Shown here: positions 33,501 to 40,377 of the stretch, one piece after another
Layout: each line of letters begins with the position of its first letter
Position numbering within the stretch: the first letter of the stretch is position 1
Translations under genes and position numbers: made by a program
Source of the DNA: a virus
Virus record (IMG/VR): IMGVR_UViG_3300020196_000064
Coordinates: 1-48,526 of that record
Length of the DNA: 48,526 nucleotides
Reading direction: 5' to 3' (one strand)
Notes under the pieces: model-generated
What the model was told of the DNA's origin: nothing
The model's database searches: none
Seen by the model: only the letters and a program-made list of their open reading frames with translations

Positions 33501-36500
33501 ATATGGATTAATTATAGAATCATAGATTACATTAGATTTTAATGCATAGGAACTACGCATTCTAGAAATTGGTGATGTAGTGCTAGTAGGGTCAGAAAAT
33601 GCATAAGGACCGTAAATTGGATTTCCATCAAACGCCCAACCCAAAATAGGAGAATGCTCAAGTTGCTCAGTTTTCTCTTGAATTTCGTCATTTACAATAA
33701 ACAGATTATCACCAAGAATATATCTTAATCTTTGTGGATTTGAAACGTGAGCATACTCTCCGCCATACTGAGTATTATACCCAGTGAAAATTGATCCTCG
33801 TGCAGAATCGTAAGTTGTAGTTTTTTCAAGATTAAATGTCCATTCTGATAATTGTGCATCAAATACTGCATTTTGACCAATGGAGGTTAAATTTATCAAT
33901 GTTGTACCAGACTTATATCCAATACCCTTGTTTAAGATCACAATAGATGTGACTTTTCCAGCATTTTCGCCATCTAAGTCAATAACTGCTCTAGCAACAG
34001 CACCAAAACCTTCCCCCTGTATTGTTACTTCTGGAGCGGTAGTATATCCAACACCGCCAGAAATTACTGCAATAGATACAATTCTACCATTGCTAATAAT
34101 TGGTTGAGCAGCTGCGCCAACGCCAGAGCTTAGGGTTACATTTGGATCTGCTGTATAATCTTCACCTCCATCCGTAACTAAAACACTTTTAATCGGACCT
34201 CTTACAACTGCGGTGCCAGTTGCGCCAGAACCACCGCCGCCGACGATACTAATCTCAGGTTTTGATGTATATCCAGATCCACCATTATTGATCAGTATAT
34301 TAGATACCTTACCTTTTGTAATAATTGCTGTTGCTGAAGCACCAGATCCACCTCCACCAACAATAGACACTAGTGGGCTGGAAGTATACCCATTACCTTG
34401 ATTATCTACTTTGACTGCAGTTAAAGATCCATCAACAATAACTTTTGCAGTTGCTCCAGATCCACCACCATCAGATATAGTTAAGACGGGTGGATTCCCA
34501 GCATCATATCCAGATCCAGAATTTTCAATAAGAATTTGTTTAACAAAACCATATTTTTTTGTTTCTGCAGATTTATATGACCATACAGATACTCCGTTAA
34601 TTAGTGTGGCGATAGATCCTGGAAGAGTGGCATTTTTTGTAGATCTTGTCTGTGTTACCAAGGAAAATCTATTTAATTTTCTTTGATTACCTGGAAGAAG
34701 AGCAGATCCAACAAAAGGTCCAATATTATAGTTAGGAATACCAGTAGAAGCTACATACACATAATCCGTGTTGAAAAATGCATTTTGTACATTCGTAGTG
34801 TATGGTGAAATAGCGGTATTAATTGAAGTAGTTAAAGATTTGCCCTTATTCAAATCAACAGAGATAAGGATTGTACCTTGAGGATTTAAAGTTGCTGGTT
34901 GAGGTAACTGATATTGGAAAACAGTATCCGAATCTCTAGAAGTAACTTCAAACGTTCCATTATAAATGGTTGGGTTTGCACCATATATTGTAACTTGATC
35001 ACCAACTAATAATCCATGAGAAACGTCACAAGTAACTGTAGCAAATCTATTATTTACGCCACCAAATGTAAGATTGGTAGCTTTAACAATTTTTTTAACG
35101 TTATAAATCCAAGTTTTTAGTTGGGGAATATCTGCAGTGCCTCCCAATTTTGAAACTGCTAATTTATCTCCAGGAAAATAATAAGATCCAGTATCTGTCA
35201 GTTTAGTTTGTTGAGCATCAACAATACCAACAATATTCAGCACTACTTCTTGAGCAGTACCGTAATTTAAATATATTTTAAAGTTTGATATAATTTCAGT
35301 GGCAGAATCCCAATTTTGAGGTGTAGTTTTAGAAGATCCCCTAGTGCATTCAATAAACTGATTTAGTGATTTTTCCTTATATCTAACAATTTCATTTCCA
35401 TTAATTACAAATTCTCCATTTCTTTCAGGCCAACCAATAGTGGAGTCTACAGTAATAATATTAGTATCTTCTGTAATTGGCTCAGCTAACTTTGTCTTAT
35501 ATGGAACTACAAACGACCCCTGTATAGATCCAGCAGAAAGCACTAATTCATAAAGTGGTTCTTCGGAAGTTTGAATTGCAAGATAATTCTCAACTAGAGC
35601 AGTTGCATATCTTACATTAGTATCTGCAATATCAGCAAACTGTTGTACTGTAGAATCCTTAATATTAATAGGATCACCGCTTTCTAATGTGGCACGAAGA
35701 ACTGTGCCGACAGACCAAGTAGCGGCGGATGGTTTAATAATTTGATCTCTTGGATAAGAAACTGTAGCATTTACACCATACAATAATTTAAAAAGATAAG
35801 AGATACTTAATGAGGTACCCTTAGTTGAATAAAATGTCTTAATTGTTCTGATTGCATTCCTAACATCAATATTAGCAAAATCTAGTTTAGGAACATCTGG
35901 TAAATATTGCTCAGAATATTTGTCTAATATCTTTCTAACAAAGACAGAATCTAAGCAAGTAATAGAAGATCCACTTAAGTGCTCAGAAGCAGATGTTGAT
36001 CCAGAAAATACTGCATTTCCTTCTTCAGTATATTTCAATAATCCACTAGCAGCTCTAGCACATCCTTCAAATTTACACTTTTGATATCCGCTTCCATTTC
36101 TTACGACCTCAAATCCAGTTACTTCACCATCTCCAATATCGGCAGATGCTAGTGCTGGAGGGGGAGATTGAATGATCACCTTTGGTGGTAAAGAAGAACT
36201 ATAACCTTCACCAAAGTTAGTAATATTAATATCTGTAATCTGACCGTTAAAAATTACTGCTGAAGCTTTAGCACCCACTCCACCAATGTACTGACCAGTG
36301 ACAGGATCGACTCTATCATCAACAATATAAACTGATGGTACATCATCGTATCCACTACCACCATCAAGAATTTCAATATCAATTAGTCTTCCAGCAGCAT
36401 CAACAGTAGAATATAATACTTGAGCACCAGTTGGTTGTATTACAGCAACTCTAGGTGCAACTTCATACCCCTGGCCAGCATTCACTAAAACTAACTGAGA

Positions 36501-37934
36501 TACCTCTCCATTGTCATTTAAAACAGCATTAATTTTTGCTTGGATTCCATTTAGTCCTGTTGGTGGAGCAATATAAATTAATGGTGCTGTTGTATACCCA
36601 GATCCACCACTAATAATTGATATTGAATTCTCGTTTATTACTCCGTTTGTAACTGTAACCGCACCAATTTCTGCACCAGTTGGTTGCTCAAAGGTAATTC
36701 TTGGAATGAATGTATATCCACTTCCAGAAGAAATTATATTAATCGAAGTGACAGTGCCGTCCTCAACCACCGCCTCAATAACAGGTGCTTTACTTCCATC
36801 TATAGTTGGAAGATCAACTTTAACCTTTGGTGGATTATTATCACGATAACCTTTACCACCATTAATTAATTTAATTGATTTAATACCATTTACTAGTGAT
36901 GTAACTGATGCACCACTACTACCAGCAGCACCCTTTACAGAAACTTTTGGTGGATATTCAAATCTATATTGAGATCCAGAATTTTTAACGACAACATCTA
37001 CGAGCTCTCCATCATCATTTACACGGGAGAATCCAATTGCACCAGATCCAAAAGTGGGAATAGGAGCCTCAATTGCAAAAATATTTAAATCATTACCAAC
37101 TAAAGGAATAAATGAAAACGTTATTTGATCTCCATCTAAAGTGTAATCTTCTCTTGGGACTAATACACTACCATTATAAAATATTAGTAAATATTCATCA
37201 ATAATTGGAGTATAATTTACTCCTTGATTTTTTAATACAAATGTGCTTTTAATTACACTAAACTGAGATGTAATATCATCCAACTCAAAAATGGTGTTGT
37301 CTGAAAATCCTCTTAAATATACAATAGATGTTGATGTTGGATCATCATATTGAGTTTTTTCTGCTGGTGCTACTGTAAAAACAATATCATTTCCATCAAT
37401 AGTATAATCTACTTCTGGCACCAATACTCTACCATATAGTGTTACTAACAGGTGCGCTGCAGATGGTACACTTATTGGTGAGTTTTGTAGTTTTAAGGTA
37501 AATCTTTCCTCCTCACCATCAAACAATTCAATAGGATTAAATAAGTTTATCCACTTTAGCTTTACTTGTCCATAGTTTACACCAGGGCTCAGTGCAATGC
37601 TTGGGGATTGCACTGATTTCTCATAAAAAATTACTTCATTGCCAATTAAAATACTTCCATTCGTTTCTAAGAATCCATCTACGTTTTCAACAACAAGAGT
37701 ATCCGACTGAGAAGTAATACTTTCAACAAGAATTGTTGATCCATCTAAAATATTAACGTTTAAATCATCAATATTCAATATATCAAGAAACTGATTTAAA
37801 ATATTCTGACCTAAACCAGATTTTTCTTGAGATTTATAGTAATACTCAAGAAATTTTTCAAACAATGGAAAATTTTCTTGAAAATACTCAGGTACAAGCG
37901 TCTTGATTGATTGGGAAACTTTATTAATTGACAT
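18588..37934 (-). CDS. Giant mosaic baseplate-associated protein (6448 aa), in the position of gp7
   Basis: This is a single open frame of 19.3 kb. It starts five bases after gp6, where T4 has gp7 (1032 aa), so it is the positional counterpart of the wedge initiator; sequence homology to T4 gp7 is not visible. Residues 1-60 (LVPEYFQENFPLFEKFLEYY) and 690-740 (FYSTKGTSLSISYLFKLLYG) match phrases of large cyanophage structural proteins. Other regions, with rough residues: Gly-rich GSGY repeats (330-640, 1125-1345, 3200-3280, 5060-5125, 6370-6448); YHYH-like domain (1425-1540, GWAFDGNPIYGPY); propeller-like repeats (1830-2220); LamG-like domains (2225-2465, 4075-4270); helical repeats (4315-5050 and near 5700); LDDIS/NGV beta modules (120-300, 3590, 6150-6340). 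No transmembrane segment or protease motif was recognised. A long baseplate-attached fibre or adhesin is the best inference. Confidence 0.88.
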   Translation of the reverse strand: MSINKVSQSIKTLVPEYFQENFPLFEKFLEYYYKSQEKSGLGQNILNQFLDILNIDDLNVNILDGSTILVESITSQSDTLVVENVDGFLETNGSILIGNEVIFYEKSVQSPSIALSPGVNYGQVKLKWINLFNPIELFDGEEERFTLKLQNSPISVPSAAHLLVTLYGRVLVPEVDYTIDGNDIVFTVAPAEKTQYDDPTSTSIVYLRGFSDNTIFELDDITSQFSVIKSTFVLKNQGVNYTPIIDEYLLIFYNGSVLVPREDYTLDGDQITFSFIPLVGNDLNIFAIEAPIPTFGSGAIGFSRVNDDGELVDVVVKNSGSQYRFEYPPKVSVKGAAGSSGASVTSLVNGIKSIKLINGGKGYRDNNPPKVKVDLPTIDGSKAPVIEAVVEDGTVTSINIISSGSGYTFIPRITFEQPTGAEIGAVTVTNGVINENSISIISGGSGYTTAPLIYIAPPTGLNGIQAKINAVLNDNGEVSQLVLVNAGQGYEVAPRVAVIQPTGAQVLYSTVDAAGRLIDIEILDGGSGYDDVPSVYIVDDRVDPVTGQYIGGVGAKASAVIFNGQITDINITNFGEGYSSSLPPKVIIQSPPPALASADIGDGEVTGFEVVRNGSGYQKCKFEGCARAASGLLKYTEEGNAVFSGSTSASEHLSGSSITCLDSVFVRKILDKYSEQYLPDVPKLDFANIDVRNAIRTIKTFYSTKGTSLSISYLFKLLYGVNATVSYPRDQIIKPSAATWSVGTVLRATLESGDPINIKDSTVQQFADIADTNVRYATALVENYLAIQTSEEPLYELVLSAGSIQGSFVVPYKTKLAEPITEDTNIITVDSTIGWPERNGEFVINGNEIVRYKEKSLNQFIECTRGSSKTTPQNWDSATEIISNFKIYLNYGTAQEVVLNIVGIVDAQQTKLTDTGSYYFPGDKLAVSKLGGTADIPQLKTWIYNVKKIVKATNLTFGGVNNRFATVTCDVSHGLLVGDQVTIYGANPTIYNGTFEVTSRDSDTVFQYQLPQPATLNPQGTILISVDLNKGKSLTTSINTAISPYTTNVQNAFFNTDYVYVASTGIPNYNIGPFVGSALLPGNQRKLNRFSLVTQTRSTKNATLPGSIATLINGVSVWSYKSAETKKYGFVKQILIENSGSGYDAGNPPVLTISDGGGSGATAKVIVDGSLTAVKVDNQGNGYTSSPLVSIVGGGGSGASATAIITKGKVSNILINNGGSGYTSKPEISIVGGGGSGATGTAVVRGPIKSVLVTDGGEDYTADPNVTLSSGVGAAAQPIISNGRIVSIAVISGGVGYTTAPEVTIQGEGFGAVARAVIDLDGENAGKVTSIVILNKGIGYKSGTTLINLTSIGQNAVFDAQLSEWTFNLEKTTTYDSARGSIFTGYNTQYGGEYAHVSNPQRLRYILGDNLFIVNDEIQEKTEQLEHSPILGWAFDGNPIYGPYAFSDPTSTTSPISRMRSSYALKSNVIYDSIINPYPARVQGPSLDEYPVGDFVEDYEYNFASGDLDQYNGRFCKTPDFPNGQYCYFITIDASADGNPVFPYIIGPNYNSLVDEWNLSASAIQQNIPTGVVRYRDPYENVDIDVERTPNASQNSITLENGDILRFEIEDENRDGIISPDETSDPDEILEEAPLQIFDYFPKVKFDSKVDIEVETTTKFEDASVTGFTVENPGQNYQVNDILIFDNTGTNGNGASARISRIGGEKVEAYTYEILDDKIYGTITTTVPHTLLSGDKIYVDYSPIMDNTNKTFVVRQFKGIEEIVVTQNGSGYNEDIPSVITVSGDGKSGSVESVVDSLGAISQVNITNSGNSYTSNPRLLISHPQIFKKAQYWVSRASGGQSKIKINDVIVTTSKQVYICGSSVDSNGNTIGFFSKLTADGAEEYSKTLNSNLPVGVPTNLEFKKMVVDNGNIWIVGQNSPNSSSLSVYNPDIILVKYTEAVDGLSASLSFQKAYAGISGSTRSDNITSLVKISTNRFAIGGFTNTNSTSAFDAFIGVIDTAGSFVTKRKLASATGSEKLTSMQLVDGSLFFTLETSTTSSSTNTNLSLGKVTVLSTSIEVVWIKEQSNANYAFTDINLTSDEYGELYVVATCRLKATPSITDSFWVGKYDQSGNQIWNYRYTTGSNSTKVATKSSVDIFGDLHFAYSAVNTSAETLPVGANTNYSGEIYGGNVKIKYDGTLLTHTKERFIPSTSGSNIEGFYPITIETDNSGDNYVFGQSYINRNEFVYDFNGAPVIGDATGNTAYDKTNHYTPTLVGTGSGANQALIFGSGYATIRGYTTTIATTVTAYIKHLGSALGSKLAGDWTFDMLVHKPSSIQHSSNTNITLFAIGDATTTTGGLWLGYDISTGKLKLTVTNNVTALTAASGSLESSQTNMWFNDRWQFIGLRKSGNVFTAYVNGIEVMTGTVQSTSLGNKDVYIGNQPGWGGVAGAFTADRQGRFHVDFIRLRSYAVIPSVPSDCITLPATQNFPLTYDWVDDAWFSNNLDRYDYVESYGSGIKSDKDQDLVRLVTNDFQDNTTFTLQRETVSSSASTLTISSAGYTLGNAGLQILDFSEATTLYVSDLTNINYVSDIWSFRNATVPSPGSQKLKAEAIVKNRYYFKVTNTKKIDNIQKLTINQAFNFTVGAKLVLKNTSGNFVNSGYIVKVDKTLNQVYLAVNNNSWLNDLNTGRLSTERFDEQTTFGIRGPVVSDTNIFDYYVFSEVTNTTPGTFVINLSNYGTPSPVGGIDNLDEYATFQPYSATAIYQVRINSISGTSPYIPGSVISLTNSNISFNAAYNILTITGLTAVTNITLTTNLNKILQVTAVSNTDQVYVITTNSHYLSEGSQIYVDGNPSQTVSNVVYDEYDGSFAVDKIISKKEFTYKLPSVAITSPSTIPNDVSIFIKSPNLKMYYGHQYIFDMSHSSLLGANLSFSKDSLNKLEYSFNSIERIGTPGIVLSGSPPSVKLKVDKEYITNISYYFDPSRSGDDSPISSGAFLDIGNSPYIGPFDVVSTSGGNITTGDNAMTFILKSEPEGVAIPEQTSYSTDSTRAVGPIANIRLVSGGGFYQRLPIVTGIESTRKIERVEIEDPGTEYANGTYDNVPIQGDGEGGLVTIIVDNTTDEEANIIPGQIVDVTVSSPGKNYTTAFIDVDGIPGILGTGLTGSGAVLNVVIPPIGTGASIFTKGSSVGKIKKLKNNNFGFDYTHDYTLRPEITFPVNAQLINTSVLSSIRVTNPGNGYSQPPAVIITGGGGSGAIAESTIRNGRLEQIYIKDPGSGYSSEPTVELKSSFNYIINLDLGLLQFAFPHGIVNGAPVTLNVVDIGDGAEFPLAAGSIGRLNGTTTYYAISGVENSLEDDQLQLALTESNAELGDAITFVNAGLGRQQLLTTSFGGSAEATVETSTFLEGELVYQGPSFATATATGYVSTNGGWQIGPRLLKITDRNGDFVVNEKITGVISKSSGTIAELNIAKGVLEIGAITKTSGQFIDDIGKPSEIVQRVQDSYYYQDFSYAIDSSILINDWKDPVIKNVHPASFKVFGQLSLNENSYIANRETDFSLTKSVELAREAIVPNIQDFTLVEPIYQDFNNTEVLFRQRRLTSSEQILTSTVQRLDDISPLFDGERISFPLTVDGQQVIANENQLMVILNGIAQTPGTSFEIQSNSIVFAQPPAPPAKVQYAVAEIEQIDTIKLTFNNVSGFYPLVGNTITGSLAGPPKLVVTLVEGNDVYGYMTQGNFTIGEFVTAGSTGFAGNIATKADIDNIGLYIFGETIRNLQGKTAKVEEVNLATGSDTPIAELRFSIGIGTTTFEVVQTDGSGPVGAATFVSGKNYQIGSELIKVTDVSQGSQSTTITVQRAQSGTTAVNYNEATPIYGTEIQVTNELVISKTTGTYQSTPGLFDIKVNDVIVAAGSKVVSRVLALSVYKVKDTNESIPSVTISDGSAFFAFLFNRITSANYPNTIIDDLSKSIVSLVDFNDNQTPFNAKFPSTEFISNNVLLTNNQTGNFEDEEFIRNYLISFRGQSGNFTSSDVAEIRKLSCKNFEGSGFFSPGQIIRSENSKAEVIGFNKPRGIVYLGKMGRSTSIGADFHTVVFNGNAKLSTIQKKFGTTSLRLDGDMDYLSISNTTEFDFVNYTLEAWIHLPDIPAEEYSMVFATTGANQYWGIRNVSGTLYLTSYTNTTVNEQTTGTGVSVGQWTHVAWSRSGNTIKSFINGNLVHTGTSAGVTDATGLNIGYSASYANQYEINAYIDEVRVSDTTRYTANFTPATGIFQGDTNTKLLLHLDGANNQTYTEDWSGVATWSKGNDFSNDSIRATVLANPTTIPTGFAGKTFRYLDAANLLLDNKEFMAREIVYRLENSSPFSPFSVPTGSQSCVDDVIDIVEELARDLRNGGNSYMWDASALYVNRTVTPVTLRHVAGEEAQTLWVYNYLIGVCQDVINNVFISVIGNHGLTQVTNATLTDSNNTITQLTPTNASYNPATGLLILTVSSHGLTTSNYISIDPESLTFTCTSDGNYRQLKHPRVSDTRAYNRVLPIVSTTVNTFTVNVGVSPADAQFTHTFVSAAANSVNVLNYSTTDCTDVKDTIANLLDILIDTITIAQTPNVTYPTGDYLGSLTRVAPVYEYLGAYVDAYYSVPFDIDQVNNVDDYIVTRRIDTASRNRFYDAANLIRYNREAIVDKTAYDMLQKYPELALTMPGNEDGDGSGTERCKTDLGLLLDAVAKDIQYGGNFNTVTGVKFYIKNNGEIQHVRLQLLQSLYAHERLGYYAKQAVIGDLTSANTDQPIIQPWGITVDAGDCQNVRDAIDTLISLANDILAPTGDRYRDAGNLLYFNKNYIAEEAVEILEKDFTYTLSTTNYLAFTYPLGGKARCQVDIKLIIDSIITDLITGGNANTVESINFYVTQNGGIEHVEDQLLATLYAFEKVKFLGSKAVNNLLYNKNASVTGDQYAALYTTQNAYRDNTITDSNGNGNYTQADCNDVVSAYQNLWDTLIDALSPSRDDGIYGGRILLFNKNYFKEEIKANVDTQFGAGTWTPNDTTFINQIADDIIHDITLTDTSTTNSTTAQPISLLREGVISVISLTNVGAGYQSTPTIQISDPGAGGIAATATANLSNGGKLTSIVINSAGSNFNYAPELIFIGAGTSGWGGSTVRNPVGGGISAVRYDGLVFDFRSTNTASYTLGAGCATVTNGTGSGTTGNFNAGKSYVKFGAGAGANTATINTPYDMTAYDTIRVYAIAGNNTNGGEAPAAAGQNLTLLYSIDNGATYVTHDTIIFGGDAGTSGINGQNQNYTNFATLNYVDIPIRTAAKTSSTRWRVQRSAGGTATDNYGLYRIGFIDTEAVFPTGVGYDFALTQNDTSTTSVDPTITINTTVFVESITITNRGKGYDPNNPPTVTFTGGNPTTGALGTATVVYNTTRFTAGSPVTNGAGGSATVLEDTGDVVYLGPTTGTAMAVGQTLTQGSVTAVIPTGGVGAAFKWFTNIANIQSINTAKNLTNLVESETFSTNLVTNSEFYNATSWVSTNNTILNNNSLAPDGTNTAISFKPTSTNGVHEVYRQYNITSFETYDSNGVRFDNETLRYDNGPNSTTTTQQFTISYFVKANGYGRLRLSYRVDTAATPSLRLDVNVSTGVVENFFTNSTFSNVSHAMLPYGNGWYRIYITASIPYGYSNIRAHIAFKNPAGSLSFAGNTTSGFFIWGSKININAVDGYQAVSGQKLFVNKEYNIKKYALTLLEDLSLNTLLQNLPSPSTFAGFLSYTNAGWLSYYDSYSIHRIVRNCISIIVNQLSDSDYYTNINSISGIDVPNSTYGIRDITVPLGGEVVGGDNVYALSANNYAEIGAISLNEAKIAKVYQRFRIDGDIEDGPFTMNEIVRKQGATSTVFGVVYGFHTDDNDISYIDVISTGTLPFTIGSILVGDENGTTCSMDQIENRLHIIELLGDFEDGQIFEGYTSNATAQVVNLNRNEAAALDNTGGRIEVDTESLVGEFEKTAVVYAENTRLYIDTAYISGTSIEVGDRIISNGHNRIGINITGTLNEFAEGGIIYKLTNGVQDINNTALITEVDLINNYLYIYPINGSLSNGDTIVYYGLQNFAIGQASISTVVVNPATGSALVENIITIGTSQRLFLSNVIGEITLRDGIIARNYVAGILDRIEVKGRVKRATRGFDGVQTTFDLTFGNGEQYFPDPAGHLLIFINGTLQPPGATNAFTAFSDKIQFTEPPSLGSSFTGFYVGKLRQLDDISSEFDSLRQSFNLKRNGIFYSLTLTEGIQSTSIKPENNIIVSVNGVIQEPGVGFEIVGSRIIFTEIPRVGSTFVAFSYVGSEADVDAAEVVPPIEAGDFISIQGETTDREVAVIESSNSLITFDYLGSIFGKGAQATCNLTSGYISNATITAGGSGYTSRPTVRIDSITGFEAEIKALVGVSGISVVESGTGYQNPSVVIETLVDDDWVSPDPNDYPPEIR

Positions 37935-37939
37935 TTATT

Positions 37940-39961
37940 TCAAAAACAAGAGATGCCAGCAATGTCGCCATTATTTGCAATATCTGGAATTACGATGGTT
38001 GGTGGTGTGATCTCAAAATCACTTGGCGTAAGACTATTTAGTGGGATACTGGAAGGTAATGTTGTTCCAATTGGATTAATTGAGATGACTGGAACAATCA
38101 TATCAAAAACAGTAGACGGAGTTGGGGTAATGATAACAGAATTGTTAGACGGAATAATTTGTACTGCAATTTGAATCTGTCCAATACTAGAAGTTGCGGT
38201 AACACTTGTATCAACAACACCATCATTTACAGGTAAAATATTATTGCCAGCACCTATAATACTAACTGGACCAAAACAAATTTGACCAGTTTTATAATCA
38301 ACAGTGCCACCTTTATCATTCGTTACTATTTTACGATTTCCACTGCTGTAATAAACGATTAGATTACCATATCCATCATCTTCAAAATATTGATCCGTAT
38401 CTGGTCTATCTAAAGTCCTAAATCTAGATGATCTTATAACTGGCTCTTTTTTACAAGCAGCTGCATCACCTGTATTAGATCCACCAGGGGCACTATCATA
38501 AATTGGCGATCCAGTACTGACACAATATGTGTTTGTTTGTGCAGGATCTGGTTTAACATACTTTACAAGACTAATCTGTGTTGAAATATCAGCTATACAT
38601 CTATCGGAGTTAGAAACTGCTTTTTGTAATTTAGCTAAGCTAAATTGACCATTAAAGTTATTAATGCCAGTTTGAGAAGCCCATTGAGTAATTGCATTTT
38701 GTGCGTTGGCACCGATAGCAGAAACACTTCTGCTTGAGCACGCAGGGTCGTAAGTAATGAATATTTTACTATTGATGAAAATTGAATCTGCATCAACTAC
38801 TACTGGTTGAATTGATGCAATCGCATATGGTTTTAAATCATTTGCTATTTGTAATTTAGTAGCAGAGTTTAACTTGGATCCAGTTTTTGTCTTAATTGCA
38901 ATAAACACTTTTCCATAAATCGCTGGATATAAACTATCTCCACCAAATGCAACTACAGTTTTTGTATTTGGATAGATTTTTTTAACTATAGTTTCATAAT
39001 CCTGAGTTGTTACTGCTCGATATTGGGCACTATACCATCTTGGAGCAGAATATTTAATTTCTTCTATGGTTTCTTCCTTATCACCAAAACGAGCATATTC
39101 GGCAATTTGATAGTCAGTTTCATTTACATCATATTCATTACCATTACTATCAATAAAATTACCAATAAAGCTAAAACTCTTAACCCCATTTGCCTTTTCA
39201 CCAGAAGTAACTAAGTATTCTAAATCAATAACTTGACCATCACCTAGCTTTGATCCAATTACGCCATCCCCAAAAAAGATTTCATAACGCATATCTTCAG
39301 TTTCACTTAAAAAATAAATTCTATCAATTGACTGCACTCCAGTGACATTTTCAACTTTATTGAATACAAAAGATATCGTACTAGTTTTATTATCCCTAAC
39401 AGAAACTTTGAGAGTTGATGTATCAACAGAGTCATTAGGAATTACATATCTCTGTCTCGCAAAAGTGTTAACACTATAGGAGAAATTTACAATTGATCCC
39501 TCCATCAATTTAACACATCTAAACTCCCCAATACCTGTAGTTTGATTTACTTCAGTCGTCATTGGATCTAAACGATTCCAAATAAAATTTCCACCTTGAG
39601 CGGTAGGTCCAGTAATCAAAGTAATGTTATTTGGATATGTGCCATCTTCACCAACTTGGGTTTGGACTTGTAGATGTAGATAGCAATATGCAGCAGTGAC
39701 TGATTTTGGAGTATAATTTAATGCTTTTACTATATTGACAACATTATCTCTAACGGTGGCTGAAGCTAAAAATGCTTCATTCATCGACATATTTGCATTA
39801 AAAGCAACATAATATGTGTTATATGCTAATATGTCGATCATGTACGACAATGCAGATCCCTCAAACTCATAATCACTAAATTCTGATCGAGTTCTTAGAT
39901 AACTTTTAATTGAAGACTTAATATCTTCAAAATCTAGTGCTGTTAAGTTAGTGGGTAGCAT
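37940..39961 (-). CDS. 6: Baseplate wedge subunit gp6 (673 aa)
   Basis: The N-terminus (DFEDIKSSIKSYLRTRSEFS, then DYEFEGSALSYMIDILAYNT) is the signature of gp6 and the wider baseplate-J-like family, and the length is close to T4 gp6 (660 aa). The middle holds SAPRWYSAQYRAVTTQDYET, also typical. In T4, gp6 dimers form the continuous inner ring of the baseplate wedges. The start codon overlaps the gp25 stop as TAATG, so translation is probably coupled. The C-terminal 130 residues are Pro/Ile/Thr-rich (PVISINPIGTTLPSSIPLNS) and look like an appended extension. The stop is followed after five bases by the ATG of the giant gene. Confidence 0.93.
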   Translation of the reverse strand: MLPTNLTALDFEDIKSSIKSYLRTRSEFSDYEFEGSALSYMIDILAYNTYYVAFNANMSMNEAFLASATVRDNVVNIVKALNYTPKSVTAAYCYLHLQVQTQVGEDGTYPNNITLITGPTAQGGNFIWNRLDPMTTEVNQTTGIGEFRCVKLMEGSIVNFSYSVNTFARQRYVIPNDSVDTSTLKVSVRDNKTSTISFVFNKVENVTGVQSIDRIYFLSETEDMRYEIFFGDGVIGSKLGDGQVIDLEYLVTSGEKANGVKSFSFIGNFIDSNGNEYDVNETDYQIAEYARFGDKEETIEEIKYSAPRWYSAQYRAVTTQDYETIVKKIYPNTKTVVAFGGDSLYPAIYGKVFIAIKTKTGSKLNSATKLQIANDLKPYAIASIQPVVVDADSIFINSKIFITYDPACSSRSVSAIGANAQNAITQWASQTGINNFNGQFSLAKLQKAVSNSDRCIADISTQISLVKYVKPDPAQTNTYCVSTGSPIYDSAPGGSNTGDAAACKKEPVIRSSRFRTLDRPDTDQYFEDDGYGNLIVYYSSGNRKIVTNDKGGTVDYKTGQICFGPVSIIGAGNNILPVNDGVVDTSVTATSSIGQIQIAVQIIPSNNSVIITPTPSTVFDMIVPVISINPIGTTLPSSIPLNSLTPSDFEITPPTIVIPDIANNGDIAGISCF

Positions 39962-40377
39962 TAGGGGCGTTGTAATACAAACTGAATTGACTCTATAGTG
40001 GGCAATCCAACAATTTGGTATTCCAAGTCAACACTTATAGAATTGGTATCATAATCTGGTATGCATAAAATATTAGTAACGATAACTCGTTTCTCATAAT
40101 TTCTGATTGTATTTAGTATTTCACTTTGAATAGAATCCATTAAAAATGGATCTAGTTGCTCAAATAAGAGTTGTCCTACACTAGATCCAAAATTAGGATT
40201 AAAAAGTTTTTCGCTAGGATTTGTTAGTACAATATTTTTGATTGACTGTTTAATTGCCTCAGCATCTTTTACCTCAGATACATCTGCGGTAAAGTAATTT
40301 CTGAATAGTCCAACAGAAATATCTTTAAAACTTCTAGATTTTATAAAATCAGAACCTTTAAGTGGTATGTAAGGCAT
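39961..40377 (-). CDS. 25: Baseplate wedge subunit gp25 (138 aa)
   Basis: The protein has the length and pattern of gp25 of T4 (132 aa): AIKQSIKNIVLTNPSEKLFN, then PNFGSSVGQLLFEQLDP and a C-terminal beta region ending SIQFVLQRP. Gp25 sits at the hub-wedge interface where sheath assembly starts, and is homologous to the conserved sheath-initiator component of other contractile systems. The ATG overlaps the stop of the 63-residue gene as TAATG, and the gp6 start overlaps its own stop the same way, so the three genes form one coupled set. Confidence 0.93.
   Translation of the reverse strand: MPYIPLKGSDFIKSRSFKDISVGLFRNYFTADVSEVKDAEAIKQSIKNIVLTNPSEKLFNPNFGSSVGQLLFEQLDPFLMDSIQSEILNTIRNYEKRVIVTNILCIPDYDTNSISVDLEYQIVGLPTIESIQFVLQRP

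Noticed and set aside
36000-37000. Repeated Gly-rich units read as a CRISPR-like or other DNA repeat array
   Set aside because: The repeats follow the protein frame, vary at third codon positions and in length, and have no constant repeat-spacer pattern.
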